From Rhodocollybia butyracea (lineage: Eukaryota; Basidiomycota; Agaricomycetes; Agaricales; Omphalotaceae), in NCBI GenBank assembly GCA_015501585.1, contig JADNRY010000001.1:1302001-1366000 (forward strand): 64,000 nucleotides of DNA. Reading direction: 5' to 3'. Both the position numbers and the translations under genes were made by a program. Each line of letters begins with the position of its first letter. The first letter of the stretch is position 1. Positions 23,056 through 35,465 of the stretch are shown here, piece after piece. The notes under the pieces were generated by a model. It saw only the letters and a program-made list of their open reading frames with translations, was not told where the DNA came from and did no database searches.

Positions 23056-23529
23056 GATGGTGTTGAAGTGGAGTTCTTCTCGCAGCATCAGAAAAAGTGT
23101 TGCTTTATATCTTCTGTAAATCTCAGGCTTTGTATTGTCCCATAGCTTCTCGCGGGCAAGATAATTTGGGATACTGCAGAGACCATATGATACTGAGGCT
23201 TGTACTTAGGTAAAGTTGCGAACGTTCGATGAATGCTCCAAGCTGTTCGTAATGCCTACACTTGCAGGGACCGTGATAATGCGAGAATACGAGAGTAGAG
23301 AGTCCATCAGGTATTACCCTGAGTAGAGTCGTTGTAAGTGTTGCCGCCAGCTTCGATACTTCCGAGGCTAAATCAAGAGGGTTATTTATCTACCAATATT
23401 AACTTTATAAAAAGGGTGCTCACTGTCTCCACGTCTAAATTATGTTCAGCAGTGTCTGACGTTGGCTCTACAGCAGCTTCTTCCTTTTAGCCCAACGTGA
23501 CGACAACTTCATTCCATGATAGGTACAAT

Positions 23530-23558
23530 ATATGTACAAGATATGTACAAGATATGTA
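23530..23558. repeat. 11-bp tandem repeat
   Basis: ATATGTACAAG occurs twice in a row, followed by a partial third unit. Confidence 0.85.
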
Positions 23559-24024
23559 GAGAGGGTTTGACTGCACCATGATTGGAGTGAGATTCATCTT
23601 GTGTGAGGAACTAGTCCGATTTTTCTGTGGTTTGCTCGGGGAGAAGATTTGGCCTACCTCCTATTCCATTTTGATACAAGTTCTGAGTTACCTTCCGGTT
23701 AGGCGCGCGCTGTCAGTACAACGGCTCCTCGGCTGTAGAATAGCCATTTAATTGCAACTGGTAAATAAGTATTATAATTAGTGCAGCACGCCAATAATGG
23801 TGCAATGCCGCAAATATATGGGTGCCTCATGCAGAGTAGTTTACTGCCTGCCTTTCGCCTTCTGTTTTACTTGCCCTGGCGATTTGTATTGCATCGATGG
23901 CTAGGCCGGGCTGGTTCATGGCCATCAATTTCCTACTTTACCATCGCTGGACATCACTGTGCCACTGTGGTGTGCCAATTGACAGCGACGGAACCCTAGT
24001 AGAGGCTTGTTTACCATGCTGTAG

Positions 24025-24565
24025 ATGTACTATCTCACTGTTGCACCTCCAGGACAAAAAATTCCGGATACCAGGTACCGAACTCTTCCTCGTTTCAAAG
24101 GACTCGAGCATCCAACGAGCATCTACTTGTTGTTGATTCGAAGCATTGGTACACTTTACGTCCTCCGAGAAGAGTGCAAGTTGCCCACCAGGGTGTGTTT
24201 CATATATTCGACATATCTTGATAGGCACTCGTTTTTTTCTAGGAAGTTCCCAAGCTAGTAAATCTGTGCTATCGCGACAGTTCCGGCACAAATTTTCCCA
24301 GTCAACAGGACTTGTGAATTTGAACGGGTGGGGCTTCAACGCACAAATCGGGGCTTTTGAGCAGAGGAGGGCCAGAGAATAGGTGTGGTCAAAGATCGAT
24401 CTCTAAGAAGAGGAAGCATCCTTACAAGCGCTGCGAGTTTACTTCCGATATCGATAATGGATGGCCAGAGCTAAGAGGTTGCAGATAAACGGCCAGACCC
24501 ACGCCTCCCATAGAGCGACGTTTGCGCTTAGGAAATAAAAGTATTGGACCGAAATATTGAACAGT
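24025..24565 (+). pseudogene. Truncated relic of the DUF6697-like gene
   Basis: Starting near 24027 it repeats the exon coding FAPRGQKIP...RILPRF of the gene at 18665, with many substitutions and frameshifts. About 75 bp of the last exon are missing near 24320. It still carries the region coding the terminal Arg/Ser-rich tail, and the match ends just after the old stop. It lacks exons 1-5 and has no promoter of its own. It sits where the second copy of the ~4 kb duplication starts. Confidence 0.88.
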
Positions 24566-24686
24566 GATAGAGCCTGCAACCCTACAGCGTTCGAGATGAA
24601 TCTCTTTAAAATACTGAAGCCACTCCTCTCATATATAATCAAACTATATAAAACACTCCTCACTGATCCCTATTTGAACTGGTTTT

Positions 24687-27430
24687 CTACTTACGACGAG
24701 CCCACAGGTTACTTTGGATTTTAGCAAGAACTTCTCTGATTCCAGTGCCTTCACATTCGGACGCATCTTGCCCTTGAGAGCTTCCTCCACTTGCGCTCCT
24801 TCTTCTGAGCGTAAACCCTCCTGCGTCAACGTCCTACAAAAACATTATTGAAACCTTCAGTGAAATTCGTCAAAACAACGTACACAGTTATTCTGAGAAC
24901 GGAAAGCTCTCATGTCACATATGGTGTTGTTTCTGCAGTCATCGGTATCATCGCAAGGAGTAACAGCCCCACCTCTACTGATATGGGTGTTGAAAAGCTG
25001 GAACGCTGTTTCATTGGCAGCAAACACTTCCGTGAGGTTGTGCCAAAACGCAGGAGTGAGTTCAGAGGTCTCAGGAAGTCCCACAAGAGTACCATAGACC
25101 TCGCGAACGTCGTAATATACAGACCAGGTAGCTGTGTATACAAGTCACTTCACTGGTGACGCGATGAGATGTGGTACTACGTACGCTTCTTTTGGAATGT
25201 AGGGTCGCTGACGTTTGCTGTAAATAAAAGACTTGTCAAACCTGAACCCATTCGCACTCTGTGGACTCACTGAAGATGATACGCATATTCATGATACCGA
25301 AGGTATCCGGATCGACTTCATACACTTTAAACGCAGGATTACCACCTGAAATTGTATACGCGTGAGCATCAAGATGCCCAATTGATCGCCGGGAAGCTCA
25401 CTAGTAGGGGTGAGTGCAGGACAAATGATGCCAACACCGACGGCGTTCGCTGCAATTTGGTTATCGTAATCAGAGTATGCAATTTCGAACTGGTCCTGGG
25501 TTGGAAGCGGATTTCAATGGGGTTTTCATCAAGAGTAACCTAGTTTACCTTATGGCTATGGCCGAAGAACTGGCCAACGATGGTGTCTTTGTATCTTTGC
25601 AGGATTTGATTGTAATAGTTGGACTGTACAGCGATGATAGTTAGTCTGAGGTCTAAAAGCGAGGTATGGACCAACCTGATCTTCAATTGTGTCGGGTTTT
25701 CCCAAAGGAATATGGCCCATGATCCAGACCAACTGTCCTTTGTCTTCTGCTGCCTGAAGCTGGTCGGCCATAAATGCAAAAATTCCATTGGGATCAGGTC
25801 TGTAGTGACCAGAATAACTTGAGCCGTATTACTAAATGAAGACCTCGTGGGGACGTACTGGAAAGTGTTGCTATCATACAACCATAGACTTTCCCATGAT
25901 TGAGGTTCATTGTTTTCTCTCAAATTGGATGTGTTACTCACTTTTGTCTATACCAATATTGGGTGTTCACAGATATAATCCTACATGGAGAGATTGGTTG
26001 GAGATTGGTATCGTGTTAGCTAACCAGAGGAAGCCACCTACATCAAATTCCTGTCAGGTACAGAGATTGCATAGCTCCCCGACATATGATCTACTTGTTC
26101 ACTCGCATTGCTGCCGAGCCAATGCTGATGAGTGAGGTGTTAGTTGCAAATTTCACGAGTGCCGGACATGAATATTTACTTCCCAACCCGCGCTCTGAGT
26201 ATCAAATACCCATTGCACATTGTCGGCGGGATTGGTTGTATTTCGAGGAAAAGAGTTCACCGGATTTGAGTCGCTTGGGGGAGATATGTCAATCGCTCAG
26301 CTTCTATACAAGGACGCGGTCACGCACTGATTTCCTGCAATATATTCTGGACGTGAAAAATGTTAAACGAGGGTACATACGCACCAATTGCAGGGTATAT
26401 AGTGGCAGTGATCTTCGAAAGCATTTCAGCATTGAAATCTGTCAGGTCGGTGGTGACACCCCTGAAAGTGAGCAACCGTATTTAGTCGATAAGATTACAT
26501 GAAATTTGGGCACTTGCTCTTGTGTGGTTTCCCAGATATCACCTTTAAAAGCACATGAGCATCTACTTCAATTGGCGAATAAGACTGTAAAACCTTCAAC
26601 GACATCACCGGTGAATATCACAAATTCAGGATTGAAACTGTTAACAGCCTCCAGCAACGAGTCTGCTAGATCCACTGGAGAATCACATTGATGATTTCCA
26701 AACGGCTGAGCAGCCTCCAAGATAGGCTCTCCTGCTTCATCTGGGTAGTTTCTGCAACAGATGTTCTACGTGACACAACATGAGTCGCTTTGTCTGGATG
26801 TGATTATTGAGCAAATTTTACCTTGGTGCAGTTCGCCTCTGAGCCGACCTGAGCATTATGTTGAGCATGTTTGAAGAGCGTATAGACAGGTTCACCAACC
26901 GTATAGTTCCTATCAATATGGACATCGCTGATATGAACGACTGTGAATGGTCGGTTTCTCGGGTTCGGTGCAACCGGCGGAGATGGGGGTGAAGACGGAG
27001 GTTGAAGAGGCACCGTGAACGGTTGTGGTGTCTTGTTGGCACAAAAACCGAAAAGCGCATCACAAAGACGTTCAGCTGTAGTACTCACAGCATCGATTGA
27101 GAGAACATCATGAGCAATGATTGGCCCTAGAAGGCCGAATAAGCCACTGCAAACATCGGGGTCTTCCAACTAGTAAGAGGGCTCAGTAATGATCTGAATG
27201 TATAGTCGCTAGGGAAAACTAACTTTCGCAGCGTCACAGACCTCGACGAACGCATCTGAAAAAATGTCGTCCCCGAGAAGGGCCAAACCTTGGAGAGGAA
27301 CGATTGCAAGCAGGCATGCCCCGCAATCAACGATGCTTTCGAGCACTTCCGTAAGGTTAGTTTGTGCATTAGCACGTTGTGAGGAAAATAGCAATAACGT
27401 AGCTATCAGACTCCATAGATTGAACAGCAT
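24687..27430 (-). CDS. Acid sphingomyelinase-like phosphodiesterase, tandem copy 2
   Basis: Seventeen exons (27430-27224, 27169-26822, 26765-26594, 26542-26518, 26461-26385, 26334-26328, 26273-26180, 26124-26042, 25980-25942, 25888-25859, 25799-25676, 25623-25549, 25495-25402, 25345-25271, 25217-25185, 25131-24884, 24833-24687) give 625 aa, nearly the same as copy 1. The signal peptide, the saposin-like N-terminus and the metal motifs DVHID, GDVVEG, GNHD, HIPLG and GHSH are intact. The GC donor after exon 4 (GCAAGT) and the 7-nt exon 6 are kept, so both odd splice features predate the duplication. The copies differ most in the last exon, the signal peptide and a few surface residues (YPAFG in copy 1, YPAIG in copy 2). 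Both appear functional. Confidence 0.9.
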
Positions 27431-28456
27431 GGTGTGTGTCGAAGTGGAGTTCCTCTCGCAGCATCATAAAAGAATAATGCTTTATATCTTCTGTAAAATC
27501 TCAGGCTTTGTATTGTCCCACAGCTTCTCGTGGGGAATATAATGCAGAATGCTGCAGAGACCATATGATACTGAGGCTTGTAAACGTTCGATGAACGTTC
27601 CAAGCTGTTCCTGATGCCTACACCTGCATACACAAAAATGCTGGAACACGAGTGTGGAATCGATGGAAGTGTTGGCGGCAGCTTCTGAAGCTGAAGTATA
27701 CGGCTACCAATACCAAGAGTTTCGGATACTTTCTATTGCTTTTATGAAAGGATGCTCGTTGTCTGCAAGTCCCAAGTGTGTGTTCAGCAATATTCGACTG
27801 TTGGCTCTACAACGATTTCTCTTCCTTTTAGACCAACGTGATGACGACTTCAATGGAAGCAAGGGGTGATCGCGCCAAAGGAGTGAGATCCATCTTGTGC
27901 GAGGAACTAGACGGATTTGGCTGAGGTTTACTTGGGGAGAAGTTTTGGCGTGCCTCCTATTCTATTTTCATGCTTCCACTCGTATGTTCGTCAAACTCTA
28001 AGTACTTGGTGCCCCAAGGTTATCCTAGTTATTAATAGCAAGGCTGGTATTCGAGTCACCTGCAATGGCTCGTCTCATGTGCACACTGCACAGGAAAACT
28101 TGTCTCCGGATTTATACAACGTTTTCGTGAAAGGGTAGAACAATATGCCATATGCGGCCAGTGGTAGTGTTATTGTCTATCTAGCTCCCAGCGACGACAA
28201 GAGCCACGGCCCACAATTTATCTAGTTATCAGAGTTACGAGCCTGAGGCCTGAGAAGCTGTCCTGATGACATACAAACCGAGAATAAGAGGCGAGGAACG
28301 ATCTAGCCCAGCTAGCCGCTTGTAGTTCACGAAGAAACTCGTTCGTGAATAATAGTGAATAGGCACGATCCATCATCCATAGAATTTCATCACGTGAACC
28401 GTTTATGTAGTATTCTCTTCTCAAAAGACTAGCTAGCTAGGCTACTTTTTACCTTC
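27431..28456. other. Intergenic region upstream of copy 2
   Basis: The first ~540 bp match the copy-1 upstream region; the rest is unique. I see no gene in it. Confidence 0.6.
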
Positions 28457-29835
28457 ATGCCGTTAAATCTCTCCTTGATTGCTGCGCCCATGGTTGACCA
28501 TTGCCCCCTCTAGGCAGATTCGGAAATGCACTGACGATGTAATATAGGTCAATCAATCTGATTTACCTTTTCGTATCTTGACTTCAGAGAGATACGGCGC
28601 CACAACAGTGTACTCGCAAATGCTGCACCCGGAAAAACTGCTTCAAGATCAAGACTACCTCGAATTTCATCGCCGAGACCTTCAATCTCAGACTCATCGG
28701 ACAGTATCTACTGTTGTGCAACTTTGCGGCAATAATCTACAAGCGATAGTCGAGGCAGGAAAGAAAATCCAGGATGTCTGTGATGCAATCGGTGCGTCTG
28801 TTCCTGCAGCTTATGGATGTTTTGCCAATAATTTCATCAAGGGAACTAGATCTAAACCTTGGCTGCCCTCAGCAAATAGCAAAAGATGAACATTTTGGAG
28901 CCTACCTACTTGGCCGAAAGGATTGGCCTCTGGTAGAAAATATCGGTAAGTCGTTGACGCAAAGTTCTCAAAAAAATGATATTCAAGTCGAAAATAACAG
29001 TATCCTCCATGTCTCGCTCACTTATGGTCCCTATCTCGACAAAAATTAGGCTTTGCCAGCCCTCTTCTAATACAGTCGAGTTGGCGGAACGACTGCAGGC
29101 CTCAGGATCTTCGTGGATCACCTTGCATGCACGGACTGTTTCTTCGCGGCGGCGCAGACAGGGAGCGGCCGATCTATCTCAAGTCAGGTTGCTCAAGCAA
29201 TCAGAACAGCTCACTATTCCTATCATAAGCAATGGGAATGTACGCGTTTTTGATGATATCTCCAAGAACCTCGAGTACACGTAAGAACTCTTTGTGACCA
29301 TTATTGTATAAATAACTTTTTTGGCAGCGGTGCTGACGGCTTAATGGTTGGAGAAACGCTGCTGGGTAATCCTTGGTTGGTGGATTTCTCTGACCTCAAT
29401 GAACTGGTATATCCAACAGTTCCAACAGCATCTTCTCGAACCGCAACCTTCCTGATCCAGTGGATATCTCCCTCGAATATCTGTCTATTTGTTGCGAATA
29501 CCCCGAAGTGGCAACTCTCAAAACTATTCAAACACATATCCGACATTTTATTGGTTTTCAATGGTAGGTCTTTTGGGGAAGTCTTTGGATTGGATTTGCT
29601 TACGCTGTTGGGTAGCTCCCGTCGACCATGGTTCAAAAAATTTCGATCTGCTCTAAATGCTTGCTCAGATTTGGAGGATATCGAGCTGCTTCTTCGAGTA
29701 AAAGTTCAGCGATGGCGTGGTCAGACTATCAAATCTGGCTCAGAATCAGACTCAGAAAGCGTAGAGATGGAAGGAGGAACTGACACGGATATCTTTGATC
29801 TATCACTGCACGGTACTTCACAAGATTCTAGGTAG
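28457..29835 (+). CDS. DUS1: tRNA-dihydrouridine synthase, Dus1-type
   Basis: Exons 28457-28492, 28548-28791, 28850-28945, 29001-29280, 29328-29375, 29429-29563 and 29616-29835 give 352 aa. The FMN-binding start IAAPMVNQSDLPFR is followed by QLCGNN, the catalytic-Cys motif DLNLGCPQ, the KIR strand, ITLHARTVSSRRRRQGAADL and the glycine-rich ISNGN...GADGLMVGE phosphate site. This is the standard order of fungal Dus1, which reduces uridine 16/17 in the tRNA D-loop using NAD(P)H. The C-terminal tail is acidic and Ser-rich. The N-terminus is shorter than usual, so an upstream exon may be missing. Confidence 0.92.
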
Positions 29836-29989
29836 CGGTAATCCATAATAACATTTGGCTTTACTTGTGTACTTAGTAAGTATCCTAGTGTTACAACGAC
29901 GCGCAGCGTCAATTGCCTCTCCGGTTTTCGTACATGTTTCCGTCAGTTTTCCAGTCCAGTCTGCTTCCTAAATCATGCCAGAATCAACA

Positions 29990-31430
29990 CTAAAGTAAGG
30001 GTAACTGCTCTCGTGACTTGTCCTCTTCCTGCGACGCGGAATCCTCAAACACAAGATCCTCTAACCCGAGGTCCTCTTCCTCGAACTCAAGGTCCTCTTC
30101 CTCTGACTCGAGATCCTCTTCTTCGAACTCGAGGTCCTCTTCTTCGAACTCGAGATCCTCTTCCTCTGACTCGAGGTCCTCTTCTTCGAACTCGAGGTCC
30201 TCTTCTTCGAACTCGAGGTCCTCTTCTTCAGACTCGAGGTCTCCTTCCTCGAATTCAAGGTCCTCTTCTTCTGACTCGAGGTCCTCGTCGAGATCGTTTG
30301 AGTCGCTGTCGCTATTCCAGTCGGTTGAGTCTATGTCGTTATTGGCCGACCCTTCATCCCAAGAGTCCAAACCATCGTCACCAGAGTGCACAATAACCCA
30401 TCCCTCCGAATCAACATCCTCCGAGTTAGTGTCACCCGAATTCAAATCGACCCAGTCGTTTGAGTTCATGTTGTCGTCATCCCTGTCGTCTCGCAGTCGT
30501 CTGCGAGATTTCCAAGTCTGCGAAGAACCACTGTCGATATCGGCCCAATCGTCGTCGCCACCTGAGTTGTCGTCACCACCCGAATTGTCGTCACCACCCG
30601 AAATGTCGTCACCACCCGAGTTGTCGTCGCTACCGGAGTTGCCACCGTTCACGAACTCCCAGGTGACTAGTTTCAAGTTGTGAGTAAGGAACCACCAATT
30701 TGAAAGGGAAAAATCGGAAGAATCCCCTTCCCCCGTGGTAAGCGTAAGGACGGTCACAGCGGGAACATAGTTTCCACCTGGTGTCCCAGTCACCAATAAC
30801 ATTATGAAAGCGCATACACAGATAGAAAGATAGAGGAAATGGGAGAAAGGGCTTACTCGGCACCATTCCTTCGTCTAGTGTCGCAAGTTTTTCGAAAGCT
30901 CCTTTGGATAGGTCGATCGAATTGTTGTTCTCGCAGGAAGGGCAAGCGTCGGCAATAGTCACAATCGCAGTCTGCAGAAAGAAACCTGACAGTGAGTCTT
31001 ACCCAAAGTGGTCCATGACTGTACTTACATTACCATTCTCCGTATTGGTGATCTTGACTTGCTGCCAACACAGAGGAGACACAGCACCAAGATCTCCATA
31101 GCGGTCCTTGTCTATAGCAGCTATCAAGTCTGTATCGGCGTGTACTTTCCCACAAGCTCCTGCTTGCTAAATAGACTAGTGTCAATAAAGAAGACAAATC
31201 ACTGAACAAGGACAATAATTACCCCATTCTGCAAGTAATAAGTGGCACTGGAAAATGACAGAGATGTGTGATTTGTTCTCTCTCTTAAGAAATATCACTT
31301 ACAATCCACCGCTGAAGACTTCCCGAGACTGGAGGGAGTTTCGACCGAGCAGGTAGGGAATAGGCGCAGCAGTTACGTGCATGCAACTCAACAGGAAAAA
31401 CAAGGGAACGAAAAGCATCATGTTGAACAT
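29990..31430 (-). CDS. Secreted double-psi beta-barrel (RlpA/expansin-like) protein with acidic repeat tail
   Basis: Exons 31430-31303, 31247-31223, 31166-31029, 30971-30857 and 30666-29990 give 360 aa. A signal peptide is followed by a compact RlpA-like domain: ATYYLQNGQAGACGKVHADT, CWQQVKITNTENGNTAI, VTIADACPSCENNNSIDLSK and VPITWEFV. The fourth intron, 190 bp, is long for this genome; it was chosen because it joins the conserved VPITWEF exactly. The C-terminal about 220 residues are unlike the family: first GGDDNS repeats, then ten copies of a DLE(S/F)EEE heptad. Such proteins can bind or loosen cell-wall polysaccharide; catalysis is not expected. Confidence 0.85.
30069..30293. repeat. 21-bp coding minisatellite (acidic heptads)
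   Basis: About ten 21-bp units lie within the last exon of the barrel protein. Each codes DLE(S/F)EEE on the minus strand. The Ser/Phe order S-F-F recurs, giving a 63-bp higher-order repeat that suggests expansion by unequal exchange or slippage. Confidence 0.9.
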
Positions 31431-32255
31431 CTTCCAAAGCAAAAAGGGTACAAGTGACAAATGGAGGAAAACCGTGGATGAGAGTGTCTTCGACCGGCGA
31501 AGCTTGAGGGCATATCTTCATGGGGGGTCTCGTTTTATACCATTTAGATGTTTCAAGTTTACATAGCAATGTAATTGAGTGTTTTGATGGGAACAATTTG
31601 AGCGGTGGCCAAGAGATCTACTTAAAAATGATAAGTATAAGTGTGATGCGGAGAGGAGACCAGTCCCGCAGAGTCCCATCCACACCTGTGCGTAACGCAT
31701 TCCCTCATTAGCTTGATTCATCCAGATCGCTGACACCAGCAACGTTCCAAAAAAGAAAAAGAGTGTGCACTGTGACGCGAGGCAGGAGGCTGCGCAGACC
31801 CGGGGTGTCGGTGATACTTACCTTTGGCAAGGGTTGATCAAAGGGCTGATCAATAACAATAAATTTATCGCGCAGGCGTTCTTACCATAAGTAAATAACT
31901 GACGTTTAAGTCCAGTCTAGTAGCGTCATGGGGTTCATGGGGGAGGTTCCCGAATTCTCTAGGATATCAGGAAAGGAAGGAGTGAAGGAACAGCCGAAAA
32001 TCGACTCTCTCTGACTGCAAGAGTCAGCCAAGGGATTTCGAATCCTTGTATCTATGCATGATGGTAGTGCTTGAAATTGAATGCATAACTACCTGATCAT
32101 GAACGTCTGACGTTTGAACTTTGAAGTCAGGGCTATAGACTTAGTCGCGAAGGTCTAAGTCACGGTTCACGGTGGAAAGTCACGTTTTTTGTAGCGCCCA
32201 TATTTCTCTGTCGCTACTGAACGAAGTTTCGCGACTTGGGCCTTGGCCTTGAACT
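31431..32255. other. Divergent intergenic region
   Basis: These 825 bp separate the start of the barrel protein (-) from the start of the PHD/chromo protein (+). No other gene or element is visible. Confidence 0.55.
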
Positions 32256-35041
32256 ATGTCGTCTAGCTCGAATCACCCTACATCCAGGCTTCCTGTGAAC
32301 GTTCCATCCCATCTGTCTGGAAAAAGGCAACAAAATCAGTATGTTTCTTCGTATCCGCAACCTCAGCCACAACACGTTCCCCATCAAGTTCATCCCCAAC
32401 AAGTCCAGCATGGCTATCCTCAGCCCCATCTGCAATACGCAAATATAGACCAGCTGACCGCGAAAATCATGGCAGCCATCGGTCCAATTCTGGCTACTCA
32501 CCAAAGCATTGCGCAACAAAAGTTTGAGGCTTTGGAGACCAGCATCCGCGTCATAACAACTGCCCAGGATTCGCTCCAAAAGACGATGCACGAAGGCAAT
32601 CTTGCTCTTCAACAGACTCTCGTTGCTCATACGAAAACCGTGAAGAATATTCTGACCCGACTTCGAGCCTTGGAGAATATTGTGGGAAAACGCAAAGAAG
32701 GGGACGACGCAACTTCGATTGCAGAGAAAATTGATACAGTAAACCACTCAATGGGCGAGTTTCTAGAACGAGCATGGGATCCGTATGCCTTTGGTGGTGG
32801 GTTTTGATTTATCATGTTGTAACAAATTTGTTTCAATATTCAGCAGAAAAGCGAGATATGGCGGTTCAAGCGCCCTTAGATTCCTCCTCTGCAACTGGAT
32901 TCTTTACCCGACAGGCAAAAACGCCAGAACCAGCGACTACCAATCTAATTAGTACGTCTTTTTCGCGTCTCGCGGTTTCTTTTCTCAATCCGCCTGGTAT
33001 AGTTCGACATGAAATGGGCGTCAGCCCTATCAAAGACACAAATCCTAGTAAGCACGTTTTATGGCCCATCCCTTGTCTTTGCTCAGACTTTCCAGACTCT
33101 ACAACTTCCTCACGTTCTAATTCTCTTGAATATAATGGAATCGGCTTCATTGCAGCCACAATTCCCGATTTTCTGAAACTTCCTAGAACGTCTGATGATG
33201 AAGCTATGGAGGCCCAATCTCCTCGGTCTGAATCTGCTTCTTCATGTCGCCTCACTAGTGCGGACTGGACCAAACAAGGTGATTATACCGTTGTCTCTGG
33301 CACTTAAGTGGGCAATTAACTTTGAAACCCCAGTCCCTGCGACCTTTATCACAAACCCTCATGTAAATTTTTTCAGACCAGATCTATCTATTGAAGGAAG
33401 AAAACAGTACAGCAGTCTTCCTCAAATGTCTGCCCAACCCATTGAACGTCCTCTGATTGATGTTCCGTCGCCCAGCGGTTCGCATGTTCCGTCTTCTCGA
33501 ACTCCATCCCCTATCGCTCCCGCCCACCATAATACGTTTTCTGTCTCGCCTCCTCCAGCAAGTGGCACTATACGTGGAAATCTGACCATCACAATTCCAG
33601 TTATTCATCCGGCGAGTCATTCTACTTCTTCCAGCAAGGGAAAAGGCAAAGATCCATCGGAAAATCCCAATGGTGGACTCACGATGAAGACGCTCCGTTC
33701 TGAATCCTCTGTTTCCCCTACCCATTCTGCTATGGAAGAAGACTCTGTCCTTCAAATGGTTACTCGTGATGCTGGTCTCACATCCTCGGTGTACGGTTCA
33801 CCATCCACAGATCCCAAGTCACTGGAACCCGAAAATCGGGCGTACAGCGCTCTCGATGAAGAAATAGCTCACGATAAACCGATCTTGCCTGCATGCAGCC
33901 TATCAGGTTCAGCCCCTGGTCCATCCACGTCCATTTCAATAGGAACGTCGGCTTCAGCGCCGATATCGGAAATGTCTCCTGCCGACGATCTTTCGGACTT
34001 GACGAGTCTGAGCGATGTATTCTCCGATACAGAACGGGAAGACGAGGGAAAGCGTATCACAAGTCATGGCGAAGCAAACAGGGACGAAAGGCCTAGAAAG
34101 CGCCAGAGGCTGAGTCGCCAAGCAAGTCAGGGGAAGCAGAGCATCGTTGCAGGCAGTCATCAACCTCCAAAAAAAAGGGGTCGTAAGCCAAAGGCTTCCA
34201 TTAGTGCTCAGGCCGATGTCAAAGTGAAGCAAGAGCCCGGAAATGTCAAACAGAAACCTAAACGGAAGAGAAAGGAGGTAGCGTGGCCGAAGACAATGTT
34301 AAACAAAGAGGGAAGCTCAGGAACGGTATGTGCTTTCATTTTGATATCGACAGCCAGCTGATTTTTTCCCGTGTGCAGGTCATCCAATGCGATTTGTACG
34401 TGTTTTCCATCTTGAATTTTCCATTTCCTTACTCCTACCACTGAAGTTGCTCACTATGGTTTCATTGTGGATGTGTTGGCTATGCTGCGGACGATCCCAA
34501 CTTGGAAGCTCTGGATGTCTTCAAATGTCCTCCTTGTACGAGTGGAAAACCCGGTACGTTATTCGGTGCCATATCGCTCCTGTAAAGGGTGTCCTAAATA
34601 ACGATATAGCACCGCCTTCGTCATCTCTTTTGGATGAGAGATGCGCTCGTCCGGACTGTCCCCAGGCATTGGAAGAAGACATATTCTTTGTGGAACGAAT
34701 CATTGGACGAAGGGTTAAAGTCGAGGGAGGTTTCGGGAGGAGACATCTTTGGCTTGTAAAGTGGTTCAAGTTAGTGCCAAAGCTTTTGTTCGTGATCGAA
34801 AGCTGATCTGCGGCCTTCTCCTTCCTCAATCCGTTTGTCTAGCTATCCTGTTTCCAAAGCTACATGGGAAGGAGAAACTTCCCTGAGTGAGAATCTAATT
34901 ACGCAGTTTTCGGAAAATCTAGCGCAAGAAGGCGTTGAAGACGAAGCATCGAGTACGTTGTTGCTCAAGGAAGCTACTGAGGGTGGCTGGAACTTGGAGG
35001 ACCCGGAAATCTTTCCAGCTTCTCGAGACTGGATTGCTTGA
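32256..35041 (+). CDS. PHD-finger and chromodomain protein
   Basis: Exons 32256-32796, 32844-32951, 33003-33047, 33087-33278, 33334-34325, 34379-34395, 34447-34553, 34610-34769 and 34843-35041 give 786 aa. The N-terminal region is Gln/Pro-rich with a helical segment (residues about 70-150). A long Ser/Pro-rich disordered region contains basic clusters (KKRGRKPK, KQKPKRKRKE). Then comes a PHD-like zinc finger (VIQCDFCSLWFHCGCVGY ... FKCPPC) and a chromodomain (FFVERIIGRRVK ... WLVKWFNYPVSKATWEGE). The two reader modules and the AT-hook-like KKRGRKPK predict a chromatin protein. The finger seems to lack the usual first Cys pair, so zinc binding may be incomplete. Confidence 0.87.
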
Positions 35042-35465
35042 AAGTTTCATTGTCTCACATTATGCTCACTACTCGACTCGAGGAGTCGGTGATACTTGGA
35101 AATATAATTTGCAGAGAAACTGATTTGACACTACGAGACCTCAGAATTGCCTTATATAAGTACATAAATTCACTTTTGTTGCCTAATAATACAGTACATA
35201 GTTTACCCTACTATAAGTATTATGGCTGCTAGTATCCAGCGTCTAATTTGATCCGTTGCTTGCCGCCCTCATTTGCGGCGTGCACATATGGCGCAATGTC
35301 GGGCGCGACTCGGCTGTTCCTCAATAATGGGACGACGTTCGGTTATTCCTTCCATCCTTCCGCACGTAACCCCGGCCCCGGCTGTTCCTTAAACAGGCCC
35401 TAGCCGGTTTTCTTCCTTCCTTCCTCCCTTAAAGTTATTCTAGGATCAGAGTAAAATTTCGTTCC
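35042..35465. other. Intergenic region before the flavin monooxygenase
   Basis: These 424 bp contain pyrimidine-rich stretches near 35405-35430 just before the start codon, common in fungal promoters. No gene is seen. Confidence 0.5.

Larger units (their letters stand above)
19545..23690. repeat. Tandem duplication, copy 1 (~4.1 kb)
   Basis: It spans the 3' half of the DUF6697-like gene, sphingomyelinase-like gene copy 1 and about 600 bp upstream of it. It matches 24025-27970 in the same order and orientation, at an offset of about 4.4 kb. Boundaries are judged by eye. Confidence 0.85.
23056..24686. other. Intergenic region between the two sphingomyelinase-like genes
   Basis: It contains the copy-1 upstream region (shared with copy 2), about 330 bp of unique sequence (23690-24025) of unknown origin, and the relic of the DUF6697-like gene. 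No intact gene is seen. Confidence 0.6.
24025..27970. repeat. Tandem duplication, copy 2 (~3.9 kb)
   Basis: Second copy of the 19545-23690 segment, containing the truncated DUF6697-like relic, sphingomyelinase-like gene copy 2 and its upstream flank. Exon lengths of the enzyme are the same in both copies except the first (204 and 207 nt). Confidence 0.85.

Noticed and set aside
30013..30683. A long plus-strand open frame rich in Ser/Arg over the acidic repeat.
   Set aside because: It is the complement of the acidic heptad repeat of the minus-strand gene and has no start context, splice sites or known domain.
35274..35330. A G/C-rich stretch upstream of the flavin monooxygenase that looked like a structural RNA.
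   Set aside because: No consistent cloverleaf or conserved box motifs could be drawn.
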